This document shows positions 27,236-36,274 of a stretch of 64,000 nucleotides of DNA, piece after piece. Position 1 is the first letter of the stretch. Every line of letters begins with the position of its first letter. The stretch lies in NCBI RefSeq assembly GCF_004745425.1, contig NZ_PGGK01000003.1, forward strand, positions 124,001-188,000. Reading direction: 5' to 3'. Origin of the DNA: Methanolobus halotolerans (GTDB lineage: Archaea; Halobacteriota; Methanosarcinia; Methanosarcinales; Methanosarcinaceae). The translations under genes were made by a program, and so were the position numbers. The notes beneath the pieces are model-generated. The model worked only from the letters and a program-made list of their open reading frames with translations. It was not told the origin of the DNA and made no database searches.

Positions 27236-27466
27236 ATGAAAATAGAAATTCTTGGTTCAGGTTGTGCAAAATGCAAGAAGACAAAGGAAATAGTTGAGCA
27301 GGCAGTTGCTGAACTTGGTATCGATGCAGAAGTGGTAAAGGTAGAGGATATGGATGCTGCACTTGAATATGGTGTAATGATCACACCCGCCGTTGTTGTA
27401 GATGGCGATGTGAAAGTTGCAGGTAAAGTCCCTACCCTGGATAAAGTAAAGGAATGGATATCATAA
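27236..27466 (+). CDS. Small thioredoxin-like disulfide protein
   Basis: 76 residues with the redox motif CAKC (GSGCAKCKKTKEIVEQ) and the cis-Pro loop MITPAVVVDG. This is the archaeal glutaredoxin-like 'redox-active disulfide protein' group. It would reduce or relay disulfides for its operon partners. AAAGGTG lies shortly before the ATG; the next gene follows closely. Confidence 0.9.
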   Translation: MKIEILGSGCAKCKKTKEIVEQAVAELGIDAEVVKVEDMDAALEYGVMITPAVVVDGDVKVAGKVPTLDKVKEWIS

Positions 27467-27492
27467 TTTCAAAAACGGAGGATATAATAATC

Positions 27493-27891
27493 ATGGCAGA
27501 AGAAACAAGAATGACAGAAGGGGTCAAATGTGCATGTGAAGCAGCAATCATTGGATTATATGCATGTGCAGGTGGTTCCAATGTAGGACAGATGGCAAAC
27601 AAAGTGGCAGTTGAGCTTACCAAACAGGGAAAAGGAAAAATCATGTGTACCGTCGGAATCGGAGGAAACGTCCAAGGCATCATAAAAAGTGCGGAGGGAA
27701 CCGATGAGATCATTGCCATCGACGGTTGTCCTCTCTTATGCGCTAAGAAGTCACTGGAGCTTGCAGGGTTCACAGTGGATAAGAGTATAGTGATAACCGA
27801 GCTCGGCATGAAAAAGAGTGGAAGCCTGGACCTGCAGGAAAATGATGTGAAAGAAATAATGGCCAAAATGGAAGATGCCTTGGCTGATTAA
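27493..27891 (+). CDS. DGC-domain putative zinc-binding protein
   Basis: About 132 residues from ATG 27493, preceded by GGAGG. Cys pattern: VKCACEAAIIGLYACAGGSNVGQ, KIMCTVGIGG, AIDGCPLLCAKKSLE; the DGCP motif defines the DGC (PF08859) family. The cysteines probably bind Zn or another thiophilic ion. An upstream frame opening at 27454 would add 13 residues but overlaps the thioredoxin gene. It sits between the thioredoxin and the MtrA-like gene, and such proteins are often found beside PF03773 permeases. Confidence 0.85.
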   Translation: MAEETRMTEGVKCACEAAIIGLYACAGGSNVGQMANKVAVELTKQGKGKIMCTVGIGGNVQGIIKSAEGTDEIIAIDGCPLLCAKKSLELAGFTVDKSIVITELGMKKSGSLDLQENDVKEIMAKMEDALAD

Positions 27892-27933
27892 AGCTTGACC
27901 GAACAACATAATCCGATAACAAAGGTGAATGTC

Positions 27934-28593
27934 GTGGCTGCAACAGACTCAATAGATACTTCAATGAATACTAGCAACTGGCCCGTAACTGATGGTGACT
28001 ATGTGATAGGAGAACCTGATTCTCCTGTTGCGGTCGTGACACTTGCTTCTGACTACAAGGACATGGATTGCATCCATGATTCCTGTGCAGAAGAACCACA
28101 TCAAGCACCCGGGGTACTCACCCCGGAATCGGGAAAGCTTTGTTTGCAGAACTATTCAATATGCGGTACTTGTTTTACAGAAAATTTCGGAATACAGAAA
28201 GTAATTGTAAACGTACTGTCAAATCTGCGAATAAACTGCCTGATAGTCTGTGGCAAAGAAAGCAAACACCTTGCAGGTCAGTCCATTATGGCGCTTGTGG
28301 AAAATGGGGTCTCGACAATGGGTGGCTATAAAAAAATAATCGGTTCAAAAGGAGTGATTCCCTGCCTGGATGAGATTCCCATGACTGCAATAAACCGCTT
28401 TATACGGGAAATCGAAGTTGTGGATCTTATAGATGTCACAAACCCCGAAATCATCCAGAAAGCGATTGATTCCTGCAAAGGTAAGGAAAGGAACAGAGAA
28501 TCTACATATTCCATGCCGGAAATTAATGAAAATAGCTGGAAAAAGTATGAAAACATGGTTCAAAAGAACGTTATGTCTAAGCTGAAGAAATAA
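27934..28593 (+). CDS. Free-standing MtrA-like corrinoid protein with a Cys-rich insert
   Basis: About 219 residues from GTG 27934, which has AGGTGA five bases upstream; TTG 27895 is the alternative. The MtrA fold (corrinoid subunit of methyl-H4MPT:coenzyme M methyltransferase) shows in WPVTDGDYVIGEPDSPVAVV, ENFGIQKVIVNVLSNLRINC, LIVCGKESKHLAGQSIMAL and GSKGVIPCLDEIP. His112 in SKHLAGQ matches the cobalt-ligating His of MtrA. Unlike MtrA it has no C-terminal membrane helix and no other Mtr subunit nearby. Between residues 46 and 80 it carries five cysteines (46, 51, 70, 77, 80), where MtrA usually has one. It closes the permease operon. A role in methyl transfer to or from a metalloid is an inference. 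Confidence 0.8.
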   Translation: MAATDSIDTSMNTSNWPVTDGDYVIGEPDSPVAVVTLASDYKDMDCIHDSCAEEPHQAPGVLTPESGKLCLQNYSICGTCFTENFGIQKVIVNVLSNLRINCLIVCGKESKHLAGQSIMALVENGVSTMGGYKKIIGSKGVIPCLDEIPMTAINRFIREIEVVDLIDVTNPEIIQKAIDSCKGKERNRESTYSMPEINENSWKKYENMVQKNVMSKLKK

Positions 28594-28748
28594 CAGGAAA
28601 TTTTATAATGAAAATAATTTATATATATATTGAAAAGGCAGGATATGCTTTAAAAGGTGCAGGAATTAACTGTTTCATTCACAGTGACGGTGTTTTAGAT
28701 ATGAGAAACTATTTAAACTTATGAGAGCCGCTGATATAGAGGGGAAAT

Positions 28749-29288
28749 ATGGGGAGTAATAAACAACATAACTATGGCCATACTTTTCCAGATTTGATAT
28801 TGTGGATTATATATACACATTTTGTATCAAAAGTACCTTCTTATTCTAAGGGTGATGAACTTAGACGTATCTTACTCAAGTACCTGTTATATAAAATGGA
28901 TAAAGGGGCTACAATTTCCTCTGGGTGTAAAATATACTATCCTCAGGGAATTTCCCTTGGAAAGAATGTCATAGTCGCAGAAAGGATCTTACTGGACGGG
29001 AAAGGAATAATAGATATTGATGCCGATTCGATGATTGGTTTTGAGTCGATACTTATCACAAGTACCTACAATTCCACCCGAAAGGACGTTCTGATCAGAA
29101 AACAGGGAAAGTCAAAAGCACCTATAAGAATAGGGAAGAATGTGTGGGTGGGTACACGAGTAACTATATTGCCAGGAGTAGAAATTGGCGACGGCGCAAT
29201 AATCGGGGCAAACTCAGTAGTTATTAAGGATGTAACGCCTAATACAGTCGTGGGTGGTGTTCCTGCAAGGTACATTAAAGATAGGTAG
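28749..29288 (+). CDS. Hexapeptide-repeat acyltransferase
   Basis: 179 residues. N-terminal amphipathic or membrane-associated helices, then left-handed beta-helix repeats (GATISSGCKIYYPQGISLGKN, IRIGKNVWVGTRVTILPGVEIGDGAIIGANSVVIKDV) and the typical ending GGVPARYIKD. This is the maltose/galactoside O-acetyltransferase-like (LbetaH) family, which uses acetyl-CoA to modify sugars; the acceptor is unknown. The gene may serve surface polysaccharide. GAGGGGAAAT precedes the ATG. Confidence 0.88.
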   Translation: MGSNKQHNYGHTFPDLILWIIYTHFVSKVPSYSKGDELRRILLKYLLYKMDKGATISSGCKIYYPQGISLGKNVIVAERILLDGKGIIDIDADSMIGFESILITSTYNSTRKDVLIRKQGKSKAPIRIGKNVWVGTRVTILPGVEIGDGAIIGANSVVIKDVTPNTVVGGVPARYIKDR

Positions 29289-29532
29289 CTATGTAGAGTT
29301 CACTATATATATCGAGTATTGCCGAGAGAGATAAAAAGTATTTATCTTTGTGAATACTTAGCGAGCAAAGCTGTATTATTAGTAAAAAAGCTTCATATTC
29401 AGTCAAATTAACCAAATGATCAGAATTAAGAACACTCGCTCGGAACATATTGTATTGGCAGGGTATTAAATAAATGGCATTCTTAACAGTAAAGTAAAAT
29501 GTGACCAAATAATAAGTGGGGGTAAATAGTAT

Positions 29533-30303
29533 ATGGTAAATGATCTGTTTGACCTGAGTGGCAAAGTTGCGATTGTTACCGGTGCCTCAAGTGGGCTGGG
29601 AACCCGGTTCGCTAAAGCATTAGCCAATGCCGGAGCAAATATCACTATTGTAGCAAGAAGGATTGAAAAATTAGAAGAGCTGAAGGTAGAACTGGAGTAT
29701 CTTGGCATCAAATGCCTCACAGTAAAATGTGATGTCTTGAAAGAAGATGATATAATCAATGCAGTCGAACGTACCATTGACGAATTTGGAAAAATAGACA
29801 TTCTCGTAAATAACGCAGGAACTTCTTCTTTTGCACCGGCCGAAGATATGACCCGGGAAGAATGGGACAAAGTGCTTGGTACCAATCTTACAGGTGTTTT
29901 CCTTTTCTCAAAACATGTTGCCAGAAAAATGAAAGAACGCAATTACGGAAGAATAATTAACATAGCTTCAATGTATGGTGTAATTGGAAATACGCAATAC
30001 CCGGTCTCTTCCTATCATGCATCAAAAGGAGGAGTGGTCAACCTTACGCGGGCACTGGCAGGAGAGTGGGCACAATACGGAATCACTGTTAATGCCATAG
30101 GGCCTGGCTTCTTCGAATCTGAAATGACAAGGGATCTAATTTCGGATGATGATTTCCAGGATTTCATCCGGTCAAGATGCCCGATGGAACGAATTGGTAA
30201 ACCAGGTGAGCTGGATGGGCTGCTGATATACCTTTCATCTGACAATTCCAGTTATATGACAGGGCAGCATGTCTGTGTTGATGGCGGGTGGGCTGCTGTT
30301 TAA
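29533..30303 (+). CDS. Short-chain dehydrogenase/reductase
   Basis: 256 residues, classical SDR. Cofactor motif TGASSGLG, NNAG, catalytic SSYHASK (Tyr and Lys) with an upstream Ser in NIASMYG, and the C-terminal DGGW block. An Arg after the second strand (VARRIEKLEE) favours NADP(H). Closest in style to gluconate 5-dehydrogenases and 3-oxoacyl-ACP reductases; the substrate cannot be told. It stands alone behind a 244-bp spacer. Confidence 0.9.
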   Translation: MVNDLFDLSGKVAIVTGASSGLGTRFAKALANAGANITIVARRIEKLEELKVELEYLGIKCLTVKCDVLKEDDIINAVERTIDEFGKIDILVNNAGTSSFAPAEDMTREEWDKVLGTNLTGVFLFSKHVARKMKERNYGRIINIASMYGVIGNTQYPVSSYHASKGGVVNLTRALAGEWAQYGITVNAIGPGFFESEMTRDLISDDDFQDFIRSRCPMERIGKPGELDGLLIYLSSDNSSYMTGQHVCVDGGWAAV

Positions 30304-30453
30304 GATCAAATTCTTAGAGAATCGTTACTGGATTCTCTTAATCTATGACTGCAACATCCAGAAGTAGTATGCAAACAGGCTCGAACATGTGCCTGAAGTA
30401 TATTTAATTGACAGAAATCCTTTTGTTAATGCATGTCATGGAATAAGTGCATA

Positions 30454-31480
30454 CTACTCTATCAGATCCAACAGCTTTTCTCCTTTTATTTCATCTGCCT
30501 TCCACTCTATGACTGCAAAATTTCCCCCCGAGTGTTTATCAACCTTGTTGATCCATTCGATCTCATTGCTTGCCTTTGCCCTTAAGGTCTTGTTTGTCGT
30601 CTGCATTCTGAACATCCTCCGGGATGTCGCCTTGTGAACGCTCGATCCCCCCCTATGATAACTTAGGGTCGAGTCAAGTAGCAGCAGAGTATGTCCGGTG
30701 GGTGCGGTGTCAATAACGACAACATCTTCTTCGGATCTTTCTACAATCTGTGCAAATGCTCTGAAAACTGCAATCTCCTGCGTACAGGGAGACCTCAGAT
30801 CCTCTTCAACATAGGCTATATCCTCTTCGCTCATTGTTTCCCTGGCCTTTGAAAACACTTCTTTTTTGTACCGGGCCAGTTCTGCCTCTTCATCAATCCT
30901 GCTTATGGTTAGGTTTTTACCTTCCTTGATAACATACTTAATGTGTGCAGCAGGGTCTGTTGTTGTAAGATGAACTCTAGTGCCCCTCCGGGACATGCCT
31001 AATGCAATTGCTGCTGCGATTGTTGTCTTTCCCACTCCGCCTTTACCCATTGTGAATATTACTTCTTTGCCGGATGAACAGAGATCATCTATAACATCCC
31101 TGAGTTTCGGGATCTGCCTGGATCTTAGTTCTTCATCCCTGATATCTGCCATATCCTCATACAGGAATGCTCTGACTTTCTCAGTGCCTACTATATTGTA
31201 AGACCGAAGGGGGTCTCATACATTTCTAACTTTTGCAGCTCAGCCGACATGCTTTCAATCGTTTTCTGTTGTTTTTCAAAGAGACTACGGGATATAGTGT
31301 CGTCATGGCCCTGCAACACTCCATTGAGCAGAAGTATCTGATTATTAACGTCAAGCTCCTTAAGTTCCGTCGAGACTCTTTCCGCTTCTTTTAGGGATGT
31401 ATCTTCCGGGCGGGAAACAAGGATAAGAGTTGTCTTGTCCTTATCCGACAGGGTTTTGACCGCCTGGATATAAAGCACTT
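30454..31480 (-). pseudogene. arsA: Decayed ArsA arsenite-transporting ATPase
   Basis: Two pieces of a tandem-domain ArsA remain. Piece 1 (31478-31191) is the end of the A1 half (TLILVSRPEDTSLKEAERVS). A frame change near 31195-31205 is needed to enter YNIVGTEKVRAFLYED and then piece 2 (31152-30454), the A2 half: P-loop MGKGGVGKTT, switch DTAPTGHTLLLLD. After SYHR about 50-60 residues of the normal sequence are missing, and the tail NEIEWINKVDKHSGGNFAVI resumes. The whole first P-loop domain is lost at 31480, right at the junction with the next gene. Intact ArsA powers ArsB efflux. Piece 2 could still be translated but lacks the A1 partner. Confidence 0.8.
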
Positions 31481-31484
31481 ATCA

Positions 31485-31874
31485 ATGCAGCAAATTCCTT
31501 TGCCCACATACTACCTGCAATCCTTGCTATTAATAGTATTCATAGGATTGTTGTTGGGGTTCATACCTCCTGCACAGGTATCAATGTTCATAGGGGAGCA
31601 GTCAGGTATTGGCGATGTGCTGCTGGTAGCAGTTATGGGTTCATTCTTGCACATTCCCGCCCTGATAGCCTTTCCATTGATAGCATCATTGCTTAATGCC
31701 GGTGCTACAGTTGCCACTGCTGCAGCATTTATCACGACACTTACTATGGTGGGTATGGTCACACTACCTCTTGAGATCAGGGAGATGGGCAGAAAGATGG
31801 CGCTTCTCAGGAACAACGGGATCAGCTTTTGTATTGCCATAATGATAGCTGTGCTCATGGAGTTGATACTTTGA
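31485..31874 (+). CDS. Half-size PF03773 permease subunit
   Basis: 129 residues, about four membrane helices. GFIPPAQVSMFIGEQSGIGD and GSFLHIPALIAFPLIASLLN match the second half of PF03773 permeases. In several archaea such permeases are encoded as two short neighbouring genes; the partner here (downstream) is frameshifted. It starts only a few bases from the broken end of the arsA remnant. The frame itself is intact, but function without the partner is doubtful. Confidence 0.65.
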   Translation: MQQIPLPTYYLQSLLLIVFIGLLLGFIPPAQVSMFIGEQSGIGDVLLVAVMGSFLHIPALIAFPLIASLLNAGATVATAAAFITTLTMVGMVTLPLEIREMGRKMALLRNNGISFCIAIMIAVLMELIL

Positions 31875-32411
31875 AGCAGGAACCGGGAACGCAGAAGAAA
31901 GACAGGAGGCTTGATGTTATATTTTTGCTGTTGATGATGTTCCTGTCATTTACCCTGCTTATGCATATCCCGACAAAAGGGAGCCTGTCACATCAGTTGC
32001 CGCCGGCTATCTGCTTGAAATGCTATTAATACTGCCTGCAGTGATGGTTATCATGGGGCTGTTCTCTGTGTTTGTTTCCGATCAAGCTGTTTTCAGGCAC
32101 CTGGGACAAAGTTCAGGTATTAAAGGTTTCTTTGCGCCCTTTTCTTTGGTTCGTTACCTACAGGCCCCCTCTACATTGCCTTTCCAATTGCTTCTGCCAT
32201 GCTCGGGAAGGGTGCCAGAATATCAAACATTGTTGTTTTTCTCTCAGCCTGGGCATGCATTAAGATTCCGCAGGAACTGGTGGAACTGCATTTCCTTGGA
32301 CCAGAGTTCATGATAACAAGATTATTACTGACAATCGTTATTGTGGGCTTGATGGGAATAGTTATTGAATTGCTGATGGATAAGTGTCAAAGTTGTCATT
32401 CACAAGGATAA
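31874..32411 (+). pseudogene. Frameshifted partner half of the PF03773 permease
   Basis: Three frames must be joined: DVIFLLLMMFLSFTLLMHIP (to about 31976), then EPVTSVAAGYLLEMLLILPA and VMVIMGLFSVFVSD (to about 32125), then FFGSLPTGPLYIAFPIASAM and LGKGARISNIVVFLSAWACI to the stop at 32411. The joins are near ACAAAAGGGAG (31974-31984) and TTTGCGCCCTTTTC (32130-32144). Both are near short homopolymers, so read errors cannot be ruled out, but the neighbouring arsA is also broken by a true deletion. Confidence 0.65.
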
Positions 32412-32428
32412 AAGTCACAATTCATCTC

Positions 32429-32905
32429 TTATATGGCCTCTCCTGTTTGTTTTAAGAAATTCAGCCACCTGCGGGCTTCGGCCACCCTTTCGCGTGAATA
32501 GGTCTCATGGAATTTTCTTCTTTTTTCTTTGGATGTTCCTTCTTCGATATCCCTGAGGGTCATGAGTGTTCTCAGCAACCCGGCTGTTTCATCGAAAAGC
32601 TTATCTGCCTCCTCCCGGGTTAACTGATCGGTCGCAAGGTCCAGTTCATCCTCTTTTGCTTTTTCGTCGATGTAGAGAATACATTTGTTGATGAGCTTCC
32701 GATCTTCATAATCCAGTTTTTCTTTCTGGAGCAGTTCCCATACGATGCTGTGAAGGTTACACATCTTACCCTTTATGTCGCAATTGTAAGGTATTTCCTT
32801 ACCAACCCAGAAAAGGCGCGTCTGTAATGCCGCAAGAAGCTGCTTCCTTTCATGTTCTGTAATGAAATCGTCTTCAGATACTCCGCTCATACCTACCTCT
32901 TTCAT
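32429..32905 (-). CDS. DUF5788-like hypothetical protein
   Basis: 158 residues, soluble, highly charged and helical (EHERKQLLAALQTRLFWVGK, REEADKLFDETAGLLRTLMT, RRKFHETYSRERVAEARRWL). It resembles the archaeal DUF5788 family, whose role is not known. ATG at 32905 or 32890; GAGGT four bases before the second favours 32890. It lies directly behind the ArsR gene on the same strand and is probably co-transcribed. Confidence 0.65.
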   Translation of the reverse strand: MKEVGMSGVSEDDFITEHERKQLLAALQTRLFWVGKEIPYNCDIKGKMCNLHSIVWELLQKEKLDYEDRKLINKCILYIDEKAKEDELDLATDQLTREEADKLFDETAGLLRTLMTLRDIEEGTSKEKRRKFHETYSRERVAEARRWLNFLKQTGEAI

Positions 32906-32918
32906 AAATAACTGGATA

Positions 32919-33341
32919 TTATTTTACTTGTATAGTGATTCTCTCCGGCCGTTGGCACATGGTTCCTGACTTCTCTTTCAGAGCAAGCTGTTCCATATCA
33001 TTAAGGATAACAGCATGATCATGACTATTTTCAGACAGTTGTTGCAAGATGTCTTTCAAAAGCGGATCTTCGATATTGAGATAGTAAAAGGTCCATTGTC
33101 CTTCCTTTTGGTCTTTTACAAAATTCAGATCGCGCATCTTCGCCAGATGGCGCGAGACTTTAGGCTGAGGTAAACCTAATATCTGGCATATCTCGCATAC
33201 GCAAAGTTCCCTTTTGCTCAAGAGCAGGAGGATTCTCAGCCTTGTTTCGTCGGAAAGTACTTTGAAAAATTCCTCCCATTTCCCTGTTGCTTCCCTGGAT
33301 TTCGTTGTTATTTCATACATGCGTATATGCGGATATTTCAA
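32919..33341 (-). CDS. arsR: ArsR-family regulator with a canonical ELCVCE motif
   Basis: Up to 140 residues; the ATG at 33320 (MYEITTKSREATG) is more natural than the TTG at 33341. Winged helix: KVLSDETRLRILLLLSKREL, with the As(III)-binding CVC in ELCVCEICQILGLPQPKVSRHLAKM. The C-terminal tail has a further Cys (TMCQRP). It is the clearest arsenic-responsive repressor in the window and lies beside the decayed arsA and permease genes, which were probably its targets. Confidence 0.9.
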   Translation of the reverse strand: MKYPHIRMYEITTKSREATGKWEEFFKVLSDETRLRILLLLSKRELCVCEICQILGLPQPKVSRHLAKMRDLNFVKDQKEGQWTFYYLNIEDPLLKDILQQLSENSHDHAVILNDMEQLALKEKSGTMCQRPERITIQVK

Positions 33342-33406
33342 GGATTCTATTAATACTTAATGCACACCTCTGCTGAAAAATCAAGAAAGGAAATCAAGCC
33401 TTCCTT

Positions 33407-34696
33407 TCAATAGAACACAAAGTAAATGACACTGGTCATAGCCATGCTGCTTAAACCCATGACTGCTCCAGCCACAGTATATGTTTTCAGTACTTCAGTA
33501 CTTTCCATTTCTGCAAAGTCTGCCAGTATCCAGAAATAAGGATCGTTGAAGTGGGATATGAGGAAGGTTCCTGAAGCCATGGAAAATAGCACGATCACAG
33601 CAGGCAGTCCGAGTTGCGGCATAATAGGTATGACAAGTGCGGATGCGGTGAACAGAGTAACCATTCTTGAACCCTGTACAGTCTGTACTGCCGCAGCAAT
33701 AAGGAATGGGACCAGGAGGGCAGGGATACTCGATTCCAGCAGGATATCTCCGAGTGCATCGCCCACACCTGCCAATACGAGCATTGCTCCAAGTGCACCT
33801 CCTCCGCATATATCCAGGAGTACCAGTCCGCTTCTGCGTATTCCCTTATCCACCCATGCTCTGATGTCAGAATACGGGAAATGCCGTGTTGAGAGCGTCA
33901 TCGCAAGGATGGCACCTGCAAGAAGGGCTATGCTTTCATGACCGACAAGTTCGATCACAGGAATATTGGTAAGAAGGCGTATCATGATGAGGATGATCGG
34001 AACAATGATAGGTATATAACTTGTAGTCCTGTATGTAAATAACTCTGTCTGCTTCTTTTCCTGAACCATATTGTCGCAGCAATCTTCTTTGATACTGAAA
34101 CCATAATATCTGCTGGCATAAATATATCCTACAAAGAATACTACAAGGGCAATGGCAACTCCAATGAACAGAACATCAAGCACCTGAATATTCATTTCGT
34201 TTACAAAAGCATAGATGCCCGGAGAAGGATACAACAGCCCGAAGGACGCCATTGTTGCCAGTGCAAGGGCAACTTCAGTAAGGCCCTTGGGGAATCCATG
34301 CTTGTCGCTGAGGTCCTTGGCCACCGGAAGGAATATTATGAACGCCAGTATCAGACACATCATAGGGACAGCAAAAGCAAATCCAAGTAAGGCTATTGCA
34401 AAAACGGGTTTCCTGAACAATTTCGTAACATCGTCAGCGATCAGCGCAGTGGCTCCGCTCTTATGAAGTATCACGCCGATAATACTACCGGAAGTGACTA
34501 TGATCGCATAATCTGCGAATATACTGCTCATACCCGTGACTATCGTTTCAAGAGTAGCACCGACCTCATCCGCAAGGAACCCTGCCAGAACCGACCCTGC
34601 TATCAAACTGATAAATGGATGAATCCTCAGACGCGCGGTCAGGATGAGAATGAACAGCATTACTATTAACAAAATCCCGATTGGTCCCACATACAT
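33407..34696 (-). CDS. GntP-family permease
   Basis: 429 residues with about 12 membrane helices. The order of segments (IHPFISLIAGSVLAGF, SGSIIGVILHKSGAT, MASFGLLYPSPGIYAF, GGGALGAMLVLAGVGDALGD, ALLVPFLIAAAVQTVQGS, SHFNDPYFWIL) is that of the GntP gluconate:H+ symporter family. It should import a sugar acid or other carboxylate; the substrate is unknown. An SDR enzyme encoded 3 kb away has gluconate-dehydrogenase-like features, but linkage is loose. Divergent from the regulator gene at 35018 with a 300-bp shared control region. Confidence 0.85.
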   Translation of the reverse strand: MYVGPIGILLIVMLFILILTARLRIHPFISLIAGSVLAGFLADEVGATLETIVTGMSSIFADYAIIVTSGSIIGVILHKSGATALIADDVTKLFRKPVFAIALLGFAFAVPMMCLILAFIIFLPVAKDLSDKHGFPKGLTEVALALATMASFGLLYPSPGIYAFVNEMNIQVLDVLFIGVAIALVVFFVGYIYASRYYGFSIKEDCCDNMVQEKKQTELFTYRTTSYIPIIVPIILIMIRLLTNIPVIELVGHESIALLAGAILAMTLSTRHFPYSDIRAWVDKGIRRSGLVLLDICGGGALGAMLVLAGVGDALGDILLESSIPALLVPFLIAAAVQTVQGSRMVTLFTASALVIPIMPQLGLPAVIVLFSMASGTFLISHFNDPYFWILADFAEMESTEVLKTYTVAGAVMGLSSMAMTSVIYFVFY

Positions 34697-35017
34697 ACGT
34701 ATTCCCCGTTTCTATTCTTTTAAAAGTTCTATTTAAACTAAACGATATGCAAAATAATATGTAAATAAAGTTTTTCTCGATTATACATTTTTATAAATAC
34801 CTTTAGATTCAAAAATGAACAAGCGCAGCCCTATTTTTTTACAGGATAACAGTTAATAAATTAATTATGTCAAAATGTACCTCTAACGGGAGTAGTTAAT
34901 TGAATGGTCTTTTGCCTGAAACTAGAAGAGATAAGAATAATTATATCGAAATATTCATATATGCGCATTTTCAGATATGCATAGGAAAATAATACATATC
35001 AATAATAGGTGATAAAA
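34697..35017. other. Divergent promoter region between GntP permease and HTH regulator
   Basis: 320 bp, AT-rich. Near 34970-34980 the palindrome ATGCGCAT and the inverted pair TATGC/GCATA lie shortly before the rightward gene. A similar TATATGCG string is found at the start of the ArsR gene near 33325, so a shared regulator is possible. No coding frame is seen. Confidence 0.35.
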
Positions 35018-35611
35018 GTGCCCGGATCTCCTGAAGAGATTAAACTGGTCAGCAATGCCATGTCAAACGCCATCAGAAGAAAGATAATGAGCTTGCTGAA
35101 AGAGGAAAGCAGGACCAGGGAAGAGATTTGCAAGGTCATTGGACAGACAATGCTGGACTACCATTTACAGATACTGCAACAAGCAGAATTGATAGTTAAC
35201 AATAATGAATTGCTGGATCTTACTGATTTTGGAAAGAACCTGCTGGAATCCAAAGAAGAAAAGTCTGTTGATTCAAAAAATGATCTTTCGGGAACTAAAC
35301 CCGTAGATATAGTGGAAATCAGGCAGCTTCTTCCATGCATTGCTGATAAAAGCAAGTACAGGGTCATCGCCCGGCTGGAGCCGCCACTTGGCGGAGCACT
35401 CAAGCTGCTGGAACCACTTTTCCCGAGAGCCAGATATTCAGAGAAGCTTGGAGTATTGATTATCCAAAAAGGAAATATCATGACGACTGCATATTCCACC
35501 GGTAATGTGACCATGACCATGATATCAAGTGCTAATGAGGCGGAGCAGATACTTGATGATATAAAGAAGAAAAGAAGACTAGTGTCATGTCACATTTCAA
35601 TTGTCGGATAA
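35018..35611 (+). CDS. Winged-helix regulator whose 3' end is replaced by an IS630 insertion
   Basis: From GTG 35018 (AGGTGA five bases upstream) about 197 residues. N-terminal ArsR-like winged helix (SNAMSNAIRRKIMSLLKEES, REEICKVIGQTMLDYHLQIL), then a domain of about 90 residues (KYRVIARLEPPLGGALKLLE, TAYSTGNVTMTMISSANEAE) that recalls archaeal regulators sensing small ligands; it is not named here. The IS element begins at 35582 inside the gene; the last nine residues (VSCHISIVG) and stop come from the IS end. The original end, AMVPSKKE and TAA, is left beyond the IS at 36787-36813. Only about eight residues were exchanged, so the protein may still work. Confidence 0.75.
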   Translation: MPGSPEEIKLVSNAMSNAIRRKIMSLLKEESRTREEICKVIGQTMLDYHLQILQQAELIVNNNELLDLTDFGKNLLESKEEKSVDSKNDLSGTKPVDIVEIRQLLPCIADKSKYRVIARLEPPLGGALKLLEPLFPRARYSEKLGVLIIQKGNIMTTAYSTGNVTMTMISSANEAEQILDDIKKKRRLVSCHISIVG

Positions 35612-36222
35612 AGACGTTTTAATTTAATTCTTGCATCTGATGTTGTAAACCGCCAATTAATTTTGCTATCGAGATTATTCCTGTAATTAACCCATGCGTT
35701 AACTTCCTCAACAAGAATTTTTCTATCTCCAATTCTACGATTCAAGCATTGTTTATTTAGCACATTTAACTCAATTTCTGCCATGTTTAGCCAACTTCCA
35801 TGTTTGGGAGTGAATATAAATTCAAATTTATCGAGAAGGCTTTTAGCTTTTTCAGGAATAAACGTCTCATAAAATGAGCCTAGAGTATGAGTATTGTAGT
35901 TATCCATGATCAATGTGATTTTTTCAGAGTAATCATACATTTTCGCAATTTTTTCTATAAAAAACGCCCAATCTTTCTTTGTTTTACGTTCAGTTATTTC
36001 CACGATTCTTTTTCCTGTCAGGGGTTCACAAGCTACGAAGATGTTACAAACACCTTCACGTCGATATTCATAATCATGTCTGGAAGCTTTTCCATGTGAA
36101 CTTGGAATATTTGCTCTTGTTTCAGATATCAATTGTTTAGGTGATTCATCCATACAAATGACGGGATTTGAAGCCGAATAATTACGCTTATAGACATCTA
36201 ACACCATTTCCATCTGAGCCAC
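35590..36222 (-). CDS. IS630 transposase, DDE catalytic part
   Basis: About 210 residues of the catalytic domain: first Asp in ICMDESPKQL, second Asp in LIMDNYNTHTLG, Glu in WLNMAEIELNVLN, all standard IS630 blocks. The text just upstream in the same frame (ELKPWKRIGWVIPPEQNSSF, codons before 36222) is also family-like, so the true reading enters this frame by a frameshift from the upstream part near 36283-36290. The ATG at 36222 is therefore not the natural start. Confidence 0.88.
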   Translation of the reverse strand: MAQMEMVLDVYKRNYSASNPVICMDESPKQLISETRANIPSSHGKASRHDYEYRREGVCNIFVACEPLTGKRIVEITERKTKKDWAFFIEKIAKMYDYSEKITLIMDNYNTHTLGSFYETFIPEKAKSLLDKFEFIFTPKHGSWLNMAEIELNVLNKQCLNRRIGDRKILVEEVNAWVNYRNNLDSKINWRFTTSDARIKLKRLYPTIEM

Positions 36223-36274
36223 AAAGGAGCTATTTTGTTCGGGAGGAATTACCCAACCTATTCTTTTCCAGGGT

